Source: Butyrivibrio fibrisolvens (lineage in GTDB: Bacteria; Bacillota; Clostridia; Lachnospirales; Lachnospiraceae). Taken from it: a stretch of DNA of 64,000 bases. The translations under genes and the position numbers were made by a program. Shown piece after piece: positions 44,466 to 53,064 of the stretch. The stretch is taken from positions 2,418,001 to 2,482,000 of the forward strand of contig NZ_CP146963.1 of the NCBI RefSeq assembly GCF_037113525.1. The letters run 5' to 3'. The notes under the pieces are model-generated. The model saw only the letters and a list, made by a program, of their open reading frames with translations. It was not told the DNA's origin and made no database searches. Positions within the stretch are counted from its first letter, which is position 1. Every line of letters starts with the position of its first letter.

Positions 44466-46094
44466 TTAACCTTTCGCCAGATCCATCGGATCAGTCATAA
44501 CTTCCAGAAGGACAGCGTGCTCGTTATTAAGGAAATCCTTGATCTCCTTATCAATGTCGCTACCTCCGTCAATCTTCTGATAATCCATACCGTATGCCTT
44601 TGCGATCATATCAAGTTCAGGTTTACCTGCGATATCAACCATTGCATACTTATCTTTATAAGAATAATGCTGATATTCGCGGACCATTCCAAGGTAGTTG
44701 TTTCTATATACGATTATCTTGAGCGGAACCTTCTGCTGATCCATAGTTGCAAGCTCCATCATAGACATCTGGAAGCCGCCGTCTCCGCAGGATGCAACAA
44801 CCTGTCTGTCAGGGTCCGCAAGCTTAGCGCCAAGAGCCGCAGGAATAGCATATCCCATGGTTCCCATACCACCACTTGTCATAAATCTCTGATGCTCTTT
44901 GATCCTGAAAAACGCTGTTGCCCAGATCTGGTTCTGTCCTACATCTGCAACGAATACTCCGTTGTCATCCATAGCTTTAGCGAGCTTTCCAAGGAACTCT
45001 TTGGGATCAACATATTCTTTTGATATATCAGGTCTTGGATCAGGATGCCCTGCTTTATAATCCGTAAGGAATTCAAGCCATTCTTTATGATCCCTTGCAT
45101 TTATATCAATTGTATTGAGCTTTGTGAAAATATGTTTAAGATCACCAACAAGCGGAATCGTAGGTCCTACGTTCTTGCCTATCTCGGCGGGATCTACATC
45201 TATATGAATAAGAACTGTATTATCTGTGATAAGTTCAGGTCTGTTGACTGCTCTGTCTGCAACGCGGGCACCAACCATAAGGACAAGATCTGAATCCTTC
45301 AGAGCTTTATTGGCATAAGCTCTTCCGTTATTGCCGACCATGCCGAAATAAAGAGGATTGTCATTAGTAATAGTGCCAAGTCCCATCATTGTAGATACTA
45401 CAGGTATCTGGCACTTAGCCGCAAAATCCCTTATCTCCTGCGCCGCATCAGAAAGGTGAACGCCTCCGCCAACGCACATTACAGGCTTTTTGGATCTTTC
45501 TACTTCTTTGACAAGCTTCTTGATCTGAGCCATATTGCCTTCAACAGTGGGCTTGTAGGTTCTCATGCTGACTGTTTCAGGATAAGAGAACTTATTAATC
45601 TGAGCCTGCTGTATATCAATAGGAATATCAATAAGGACAGGTCCTTTTCTTCCGGAATTAGCTATATAAAAGGCTTCCTTGAAGATCTTAGGGATGTCGT
45701 TAACGTTTCTTACAAGATAGCTGTATTTAACAAAAGACTCTACAGCGCCTGTGATATCAGCTTCCTGGAATACGTCAGAGCCTATCATAGAGCTGTTAAC
45801 CTGGCCTGTTATGGCAATAAGCGGGATGCTGTCAGCAAAGGCTGTAGCTATGCCTGTTATAAGGTTAGTTGCACCTGGGCCTGATGTAACGACGCAGACA
45901 CCGGGCTTACCGCTTATCCTTGCATATCCGCTTGCACAGTGGGCAGCATTCTGCTCTGTACGTATGAGGACGGATTTAATATCTGAATTTAATAAGCTGT
46001 TAAAAAATGGAGCGATCGCAACTCCGGGATAACCGAAGAGGATCTCAACATTTTCCTTTTTCAAACACTCAACAATCGCATCTGCACCTATCAT
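44466..46094 (-). CDS. ilvB: Acetolactate synthase large subunit
   Basis: 542 residues, complete TPP-dependent enzyme: N-terminal domain with FGYPGVAIAPFFNSL and the catalytic Glu in RTEQNAAHCASGYAR, FAD-binding middle domain, and C-terminal TPP motif beginning GDGGFQMSMMELAT and reaching NN. It joins two pyruvates, or pyruvate and 2-oxobutyrate, in the first common step of Val/Leu/Ile synthesis. AAGGAGG precedes the ATG. First gene of ilvB-ilvN-zinc ribbon. An inverted repeat TATCAA/TTGATA (about 46138-46154) lies upstream. Confidence 0.96.
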   Translation of the reverse strand: MIGADAIVECLKKENVEILFGYPGVAIAPFFNSLLNSDIKSVLIRTEQNAAHCASGYARISGKPGVCVVTSGPGATNLITGIATAFADSIPLIAITGQVNSSMIGSDVFQEADITGAVESFVKYSYLVRNVNDIPKIFKEAFYIANSGRKGPVLIDIPIDIQQAQINKFSYPETVSMRTYKPTVEGNMAQIKKLVKEVERSKKPVMCVGGGVHLSDAAQEIRDFAAKCQIPVVSTMMGLGTITNDNPLYFGMVGNNGRAYANKALKDSDLVLMVGARVADRAVNRPELITDNTVLIHIDVDPAEIGKNVGPTIPLVGDLKHIFTKLNTIDINARDHKEWLEFLTDYKAGHPDPRPDISKEYVDPKEFLGKLAKAMDDNGVFVADVGQNQIWATAFFRIKEHQRFMTSGGMGTMGYAIPAALGAKLADPDRQVVASCGDGGFQMSMMELATMDQQKVPLKIIVYRNNYLGMVREYQHYSYKDKYAMVDIAGKPELDMIAKAYGMDYQKIDGGSDIDKEIKDFLNNEHAVLLEVMTDPMDLAKG

Positions 46095-46217
46095 GTAGGG
46101 GCCTCCTTATATTTGTATTACTTTAATCCTATTATATATCAAAACAATTGATAATATTTATCTAGTTAATACTATATATCGTACAATTGTGTGTATTAAT
46201 AAATAATATGTTAAAAA

Positions 46218-48731
46218 TTATGCTGTCTGCTCCATAAGTTCATTGACCACTCGTACGCAGTCTGCTGCATCGGTGGAGTAGCCGTCTGCGTTTATTTCTT
46301 TGGCATAGTCTTCTGTTACGCAGGCGCCGCCGATGATGATCTTGGCGGTACAGCCACGCTCTTTGGCAAGCTGGATTACATTTTTCATTTCAACCATTGT
46401 TGTGGTCATGAGGGCGCTTAATGCTATTATCTTTGCATTTTCTTTCATGGCCGTTTCTATAATCAGCTCTGACTCTACGTCTTTGCCAAGGTCGATAACT
46501 CTATAACCGCAGTTGCCAAGCATCAGCGCTACCAGGTTTTTGCCGATGTCGTGGACGTCGCCGTGGACTGTAGCGATAATTACGGTTCCTTTGGGTTCGC
46601 TCTGCTCTCCGCTTTGTTTAAGGAGAGGCTCAAGGACTGCAATTGAGAGTTTCATGGCTTCGGCGCTGGCGATAAGCTGAGGAAGGAAATAGGTTCCTTT
46701 ATCAAACTTGGCGCCTACGTCGTTGATTGCAGGCATTAAGACGTCGTTTAGGATCTTAGCGGGTTCGCAGCCTGCGTCTATTGCGGTCTGGGTGTTTTGG
46801 GCTATTTTTCTTTTGTTTCCGCCCATGACATCTTTATAGAGAATGTCCATGTTGCGCTGAATTGGATCTGAACTTTTCTCATCAGTAGGTGTTCCTGTGC
46901 CGGATGCGGCATTGGAAGCTGAACTTCCGGATATGCTTACGGCTATTTTGCCGGCGTCTCCGTCATAGCGCTGCATTCTTGTGATGTATCTAAGGTCTGA
47001 TTCTTCCTTGTGTTTGAGCAGGTCTGATGCAAATGCGGCGTTGACGAGGAGTTCCTGGGACGGATTTGAGATCGCCATTGTAAGGCCTCTGTCGATCGCC
47101 ATTGTAAGAAAGGCTGTATTTATGAAGCTTCTCTGGGGCAAGCCAAAAGAGATATTGGAAAGGCCACAGATTGTTGCATAGCCGTTCTCATAGCACCACT
47201 GGATAGTTTCAAGGGTCTTGATGGCAGCTTCAGGGTCAGCGCCGACTGTTGCTACAAGGCCGTCAACTACTATATCTGATTTGGTAAGACCGTAGGAAAG
47301 AGCCATATCAGTGAGTTCTTTGATGTTAGCGATCTTTTCTTCTATAGTAGTAGGAATTCCGTCTCTGCCTACCGGAAGAAGGATGAACATTGCGCCATAT
47401 TTTTTTGCAAGAGGTAGACATCGTTCTGCCTTGCCTTCTTCGAGTGATATTGAGTTAATGAGCGCACGTCCCGGATACCAGCGAAGGGCTTCTTCCATAA
47501 CGTCTACGTTACTTGAATCTATACATATAGGAAGTGATGTGAGCTGAATTACTTCGTTTAAGACTTTCATCATCATCTCATGCTCGTCGATTCCGCTCAT
47601 TCCGACATTGACATCGAGAATGGCAGCGCCGTCCTCTTCCTGCTTGGTCGTGAAGTCGCAGACCATATCAAGGGAGCCTTCACGAAGCTGAGCCTGAAGT
47701 TTCTTTTTACCAGTAGGATTGATTCGCTCGCCGACGATCATGAATGGATCATTTAAGGAAAAAGAAAGTAACTCTCTTTCAGAAGTAAGGCGTCTTAAGC
47801 TCTTATCGCCTCTTGTAAGGGGATTACCCTCTTCGTCGCGAGCGCTTGTTGTATCAAAATCAGTGAATTTATCTTTTAACGCTTTGATAAAATCAGGTGT
47901 TGAACCGCAGCAGCCACCAATAATGCTGGCGCCGCTATTTAATAAAAGCTCCATGTCATCTGCAAATTCAGATGGCTGCATGTCGTATATGGTCTGGCCG
48001 TCTACAACGGAAGGCATTCCGGCGTTGGGCTTAGCGATTATCGGAATGTTTGTAACCTGAGCCATACGTCTTATTACAGCCGCCATCTTGTCAGGGCCTG
48101 TTGAGCAGTTAGCACCAACTGCGCAGGCGCCAAGGGATTCGAGAACTACTGCAGCGCACTCGGGAGTTGTTCCGTATAGTGTCTTGCCGTCACCTTCGAA
48201 CGTAAGTGTTACCATTACAGGAAGGTCTGAAACTTCCTTGGCAGCGATCATTGCTGCTCTGCATTCCTGAAGGCTCATCATTGTTTCTACTACGAGGAGG
48301 TCTGCTCCTGCCTCGTCTATAACTTTGATCTGTTCCTTATATACTTCTATGAGTTCTTCAAAAGAAAGGTCGCCTACAGGCTGGAGTTGGCGGCCTGTCA
48401 TTGTGATATCGCCTGCAACGAGGGCTTTGCCTTCTACTGCTTCTTTTGAAAGTTTAATAAGGTCTGTATTCATCTGGACTAGCTTATCTTCTAGTCCGTA
48501 TTCTTTTAACTTAATTCTTGATGCGGTGAATGTTGGTGCGTAGACTATGTTACTTCCTGCATTTGCATATCTTCTTTGCAGATCTATCATGACATCGCGG
48601 TGGTTTAAGATCCACTCTTCGGGGCATACGCCTGCGGGCATTCCTGCTTTCATGAGGTTGGTGCCGGTGGCACCGTCTAAAAAAATGGGGTGGTTATTTT
48701 TGAAAAAATTTTCGAAATCTTGCCTGGTCAA
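46218..48731 (-). CDS. metH: Cobalamin-dependent methionine synthase, short form
   Basis: About 837 residues from the TTG at 48731 (AGGAGG 7 bases ahead; the ATG at 48755 reads through that site). Domains in order: homocysteine-binding with zinc cysteines in GANCSTGP and GGCCGSTPDF (residues 1-290), pterin-binding DHPS-like (about 330-600), helical cap, and the B12 domain with DVHDIGKN (about 720-837). The C-terminal SAM-dependent reactivation domain of E. coli MetH is absent, as in many clostridia, where a separate activator is used. No SAM or cobalamin riboswitch is evident upstream. Confidence 0.94.
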   Translation of the reverse strand: MTRQDFENFFKNNHPIFLDGATGTNLMKAGMPAGVCPEEWILNHRDVMIDLQRRYANAGSNIVYAPTFTASRIKLKEYGLEDKLVQMNTDLIKLSKEAVEGKALVAGDITMTGRQLQPVGDLSFEELIEVYKEQIKVIDEAGADLLVVETMMSLQECRAAMIAAKEVSDLPVMVTLTFEGDGKTLYGTTPECAAVVLESLGACAVGANCSTGPDKMAAVIRRMAQVTNIPIIAKPNAGMPSVVDGQTIYDMQPSEFADDMELLLNSGASIIGGCCGSTPDFIKALKDKFTDFDTTSARDEEGNPLTRGDKSLRRLTSERELLSFSLNDPFMIVGERINPTGKKKLQAQLREGSLDMVCDFTTKQEEDGAAILDVNVGMSGIDEHEMMMKVLNEVIQLTSLPICIDSSNVDVMEEALRWYPGRALINSISLEEGKAERCLPLAKKYGAMFILLPVGRDGIPTTIEEKIANIKELTDMALSYGLTKSDIVVDGLVATVGADPEAAIKTLETIQWCYENGYATICGLSNISFGLPQRSFINTAFLTMAIDRGLTMAISNPSQELLVNAAFASDLLKHKEESDLRYITRMQRYDGDAGKIAVSISGSSASNAASGTGTPTDEKSSDPIQRNMDILYKDVMGGNKRKIAQNTQTAIDAGCEPAKILNDVLMPAINDVGAKFDKGTYFLPQLIASAEAMKLSIAVLEPLLKQSGEQSEPKGTVIIATVHGDVHDIGKNLVALMLGNCGYRVIDLGKDVESELIIETAMKENAKIIALSALMTTTMVEMKNVIQLAKERGCTAKIIIGGACVTEDYAKEINADGYSTDAADCVRVVNELMEQTA

Positions 48732-48833
48732 AAAGGGCCTCCTATAAAAACGCATTTCACTTTACTGCGTTAATTTACGATATTTGTATTATCCTATCAC
48801 AGACACCCGCAAACTACAACTCTTCATTTGGGG

Positions 48834-49031
48834 GGCGTGGTAGCGTAGCTGCGGGACTGAGGAAATAAAGTCATAAGCCTCAGTTGAAAATAATACGGAT
48901 ATTCCTAAGTGTCTTATCCGCTTTCGTGGACATGCTATACTGCAGCTCCTAAGACACTAAGGAAAATCTGTATTTTTTCAAAATCGGCTTATGACTTTAT
49001 TTCCTCAGTCCCGCCATCTACGTTCACGCAC
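48834..49031. repeat. Long intergenic palindrome, distinct core, copy E
   Basis: About 198 bp, self-complementary: GCGGGACTGAGGAAATAAAG is mirrored by CTTTATTTCCTCAGTCCCGC, with an inner stem CTAAGTGTCTTA / TAAGACACTAAGG. The centre CCGCTTTCGTGGACATGC differs from the A-D core. It lies between metH and the plus-strand lipoprotein. Confidence 0.85.
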
Positions 49032-49223
49032 GTTGTAGTTAATGAGGGTGTTTGCCAAGCGTAATTAGATATAAAAAGCAATACTTGTGTTGCCCTTTTT
49101 ATTATGACGTATTAGAATATGTTGATAGGTTTTCTTAAGTATATATGCAGTTTTATAATATATGCTTTTATCGAGAATATAAGCATTTTCTAGTTATTTA
49201 GCTAATTATATATTATGACGTAA

Positions 49224-49398
49224 GGGTCAAAAGTCATTTCGATTCGAGCTTGCTCGAAATCGAATATGAATTTATGACCCGCAAAACATGAGCAAAGTAG
49301 CACGTAGTGCGGATTTGCGAATGTTTTAGGATTGTGAGAGTTTCGAAGAAACGGAACAATCCGTTAGTCATAAGGTGTCAAAAGGAACTTTTGACACC
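49224..49398. repeat. Array of four hairpins
   Basis: GGGTCA / TGACCC with inner CGATTCGAG / CTCGAAATCG (49224-49280), AAAACAT / ATGTTTT with inner GCAC/GTGC (49283-49328), GGATTGT / ACAATCC with inner GTTTC/GAAAC (49329-49362) and GGTGTCAAAAG / CTTTTGACACC with loop GAA (49374-49398). It lies upstream of the plus-strand lipoprotein gene. The first unit is related to 32547-32602. Confidence 0.78.
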
Positions 49399-49470
49399 TA
49401 CCTCATATTATTATAAGAAATACAACCTACAAATAACAAAAATACTTTTTAGCGTAAGGGGAATGAGATT

Positions 49471-50022
<552 letters not shown>

Positions 50023-50050
50023 TAAACAGCAACAAAAATAGTGACAGAAA

Positions 50051-50084
50051 AGCGAGCAGCTTATGATAACTGCTCGCTTTTTTA
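50051..50084. terminator. Bidirectional terminator between the poly-Gln lipoprotein and atpC
   Basis: Stem AGCGAGCAG / CTGCTCGCT with a 10-base loop and TTTTTT on the plus side and U-rich DNA on the minus side. It ends both the lipoprotein and the ATP synthase transcripts. Confidence 0.92.
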
Positions 50085-50116
50085 TCCAATAATTTTATTT
50101 TATTTAACTGCTCGCC

Positions 50117-50545
50117 TTAGTCAAGTCCGCCGATTCTCTTGTTTGTGGCTTTAAGTCTTGAAAGAGCTCTTGCCATGGCGGCTTGGGACATTTTGTATTC
50201 TGCGATGGAGTTCTTCTGACGCATACGCTCTTTGGCAACTTCAAGAGCTTCTTTTGCTCTTCTGATGTCGATATCTTCAGGTCGCTCTATGGTGTCGGCA
50301 AGGACGAGGCATCTGTTGTTGGCGAACTGAACAGAGCCGTTGCCGCATACGCCTGTGACTACTTCGCCGTCAGGTTTTCTGATCTTGATTTCGCCGGCGT
50401 AGATGGCAACCCACATTTCCTCATGATGAGACTGGATACACAGTTCGCCGTCGCTACAAGGCAGGGTGATACTGGCAGCTCTTCCGTCAAAAAATATTCC
50501 GTTTATTGACATGACCTGAAGGCCAAATGTATTAACATTTGCCAT
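50117..50545 (-). CDS. atpC: F1 ATP synthase subunit epsilon
   Basis: 142 residues, complete: N-terminal beta sandwich (FGLQVMSINGIFFDGRAASITLP) and a C-terminal two-helix domain with VAKERMRQK. Epsilon sits on the rotor and can inhibit hydrolysis. Last gene of the atp operon; AGGAG ahead of the ATG. Confidence 0.95.
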   Translation of the reverse strand: MANVNTFGLQVMSINGIFFDGRAASITLPCSDGELCIQSHHEEMWVAIYAGEIKIRKPDGEVVTGVCGNGSVQFANNRCLVLADTIERPEDIDIRRAKEALEVAKERMRQKNSIAEYKMSQAAMARALSRLKATNKRIGGLD

Positions 50546-50671
50546 AAACTACTCCTGGTAAATATCGTCTTAATCTGTTTGACATTTATTCTGACAGACT
50601 TAAAACTTTTGTATTAGCATCTTGTCATAAGAATCTGAAACAGCTAAGACTATATATCTATTACATTCTTT

Positions 50672-52060
50672 TTATTCAAGTGATTTAGCTTTCTCTACTA
50701 CATCGTCGATCTTACCAACGTTGAAGAATGCTACTTCCGGATACTGATCCATTTCTCCGCCGACAATAGCTTCGAAGCCTTTTATTGTATCTTCGAGAGA
50801 AACGTACTTGCCGGGAACACCTGTAAACTGCTCAGCTACGTGGAATGGCTGAGACAAGAATCTCTGTATCTTACGTGCTCTGTAAACTGTCTGCTTATCA
50901 TCTTCGCCAAGTTCTTCCATACCGAGGATAGCGATGATGTCCTGAAGCTCTTTATACTTCTGAAGCATCTCAGTTACTTTGCGGGCGATATTGTAGTGTC
51001 TTTCACCAACAACATCTGCTTCAAGGATACGGCTTGAAGATTCAAGAGGATCAACAGCCGGATAGATACCCTGCTCTACGATCTTACGGGACAAAACTGT
51101 CTGCGCATCAAGGTGAGCAAAGGTTGTAGCAGGTGCAGGGTCTGTAAGGTCATCTGCAGGTACGTATACAGCCTGAACTGATGTAACAGATCCTGTCTTG
51201 GTTGAAGCGATTCGCTCCTGCAAGGATCCAAGGTCAGTTGCAAGTGTAGGCTGATAACCTACGGCTGAAGGCATACGTCCAAGGAGTGATGAAACCTCAG
51301 AACCAGCCTGAATAAATCTGAAAATATTATCAATGAAAAGAAGTACGTCCTGATTCTTAACATCACGGAAATACTCAGCCATTGTAAGTCCTGTCTCAGC
51401 AACACGCATACGTGCTCCCGGGGGCTCATTCATCTGTCCGAATACCAGGGCTGTTTTTGATAAAACACCTGATTCTTTCATTTCGGACCAAAGGTCGTTA
51501 CCTTCACGGCTTCTCTCTCCAACTCCTGTGAAAATAGAGTATCCACCGTGCTCGGATGCTACGTTCTGGATAAGTTCCTGTATAAGTACAGTCTTACCAA
51601 CGCCGGCACCGCCGAAGAGTCCGACCTTACCACCTTTAGAATATGGCGCAAGGAGGTCTATAACCTTGATACCTGTCTCGAGTATCTCAACAACAGGGCT
51701 CTGCTCAGAAAGTGGCGGAGCTTCTCTGTGTATAGACCAGTGCTCTCCGTGTTCCAGAGAAGGCCCATTATCAATGGTCTGTCCTGTAACATTGAAGAGT
51801 CTTCCAAGGGTATCATCACCAACAGGTACCTGAATAGGAGCCCCTGTAGGATGAACTGTCATGTCTTTGGAAAGGCCTTCTGATGCAGCAAGCATAATAC
51901 ATCTTACTGTATTATCGCCAATGTGCTGGGCAACTTCCATTACAACTTTTTTGTTATTGTTGATAACTTCAAGAGCATCGTCGATATGTGGCAGATCAGA
52001 ATCCTGAAACTCAACGTCTACAACAGGACCCATGACCTGTACTATTCTGCCATCTTTCAC
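50672..52060 (-). CDS. atpD: F1 ATP synthase subunit beta
   Basis: 462 residues, full length: P-loop GGAGVGKTVL, catalytic Glu region GERSREGNDL, and DELSEED-like EELGEDDKQTV near the C-terminus. It holds the catalytic sites. GTG start with AGAGGTG ahead. The 126-base gap to atpC holds no feature I can name. Confidence 0.97.
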   Translation of the reverse strand: MKDGRIVQVMGPVVDVEFQDSDLPHIDDALEVINNNKKVVMEVAQHIGDNTVRCIMLAASEGLSKDMTVHPTGAPIQVPVGDDTLGRLFNVTGQTIDNGPSLEHGEHWSIHREAPPLSEQSPVVEILETGIKVIDLLAPYSKGGKVGLFGGAGVGKTVLIQELIQNVASEHGGYSIFTGVGERSREGNDLWSEMKESGVLSKTALVFGQMNEPPGARMRVAETGLTMAEYFRDVKNQDVLLFIDNIFRFIQAGSEVSSLLGRMPSAVGYQPTLATDLGSLQERIASTKTGSVTSVQAVYVPADDLTDPAPATTFAHLDAQTVLSRKIVEQGIYPAVDPLESSSRILEADVVGERHYNIARKVTEMLQKYKELQDIIAILGMEELGEDDKQTVYRARKIQRFLSQPFHVAEQFTGVPGKYVSLEDTIKGFEAIVGGEMDQYPEVAFFNVGKIDDVVEKAKSLE

Positions 52061-52078
52061 TTTGCACCTCTTTTACTA

Positions 52079-53035
52079 TTATTGCTTAATTAATGCCTGT
52101 TTGGTTGCTTCTCTCATCTGTGCCTGAAGCTCGTGGGCTCTTTTTAAGGCTCTGGCTCCGGCTGCGATCTCAGTTATTTCCTGTGTGATCCTCGCCTGCC
52201 TCTGCCTGTTATACTGGATCGAAAGATCATGTATCATCTGCTTGGCATTGTCATTTGCAGTATCCATAGCCATCATACGGCTGTTCTGCACCGAGCAGAA
52301 AGCTTCAACCATAGCTCCGTATATATAACCTGTTACCAGTGACGGGACTATGTTATCAAGTACCGCTTCCGGACTTGGCAGCATCAAGAACTCTTCCAAA
52401 GGAGTCGTAATACCTGCCATTCTCATCATTTCATCGTTGTTCTTAGGTCTTTCAAGAGGAAGGAGCTTTTCGAAATGTGTCTCACATACAAGGCTATTCT
52501 TCATAGCTGTGTAGATAATGTTAATTTCTTCGAGTTCTCCTCTAAGATAAGGATCAAGAACCATTGAAGATATCCATCTTGCACGTGACAGAGTTGGATT
52601 TTGTGCTGTATAGTGGAACTCTTCTTCGACAGGAATATTTTTTCTCAAAAAATATTGTCTGCCCATCTCTCCTATTACATAAAGCTTCCAGTTATCTCCA
52701 TCTTCTTTAAGATGTTCTTCTGCAATTTTTAGGACATTATGATTATAAGCTCCCGCAAGTCCCTTATCGTCAGTGATGATGATGTAGCCTCTTTTGATCT
52801 CTTTAGGATCCTTTTCTTTGTGCTGGTTGAGGAATGGATCGTTGGAATCTTCGGGAAGATGTCTCATAACTCTGTCCAGCATTCCTCTGGCAGCATAAAA
52901 GTAAGGCTCTGTCTCTTCAAGCATTTTTCTGGCTTTGCGGAGCTTATTGGACGCAATCATATACATTGCGTTCGTGATTTTCATGGTGTCATTGACACTT
53001 TTGATTCTGTCCTGAATCTCTTTTATATCAGCCAA
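52079..53035 (-). CDS. atpG: F1 ATP synthase subunit gamma with C-terminal extension
   Basis: 318 residues, about 30 longer than usual. The N-terminal helix DIKEIQDRIKSVNDTMKITNAM and the C-terminal helix RQARITQEITEIAAGARAL are canonical. After the usual end (GARAL) a further 21 residues follow, Lys/Gln-rich and helical. Gamma is the central rotor shaft. TTG start with GAGG ahead. The extra tail is at the end of the shaft that faces the top of the alpha-beta ring, where delta normally sits. Confidence 0.93.
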   Translation of the reverse strand: MADIKEIQDRIKSVNDTMKITNAMYMIASNKLRKARKMLEETEPYFYAARGMLDRVMRHLPEDSNDPFLNQHKEKDPKEIKRGYIIITDDKGLAGAYNHNVLKIAEEHLKEDGDNWKLYVIGEMGRQYFLRKNIPVEEEFHYTAQNPTLSRARWISSMVLDPYLRGELEEINIIYTAMKNSLVCETHFEKLLPLERPKNNDEMMRMAGITTPLEEFLMLPSPEAVLDNIVPSLVTGYIYGAMVEAFCSVQNSRMMAMDTANDNAKQMIHDLSIQYNRQRQARITQEITEIAAGARALKRAHELQAQMREATKQALIKQ

Positions 53036-53064
53036 ATCATTGCCTCATTTAAACTAAAAATTTG

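Noticed and set aside
48550..48830. SAM or cobalamin riboswitch ahead of metH
   Set aside because: The upstream gap is short and lacks the conserved cores of either riboswitch; only a small hairpin (AACGCA/TGCGTT) is present.
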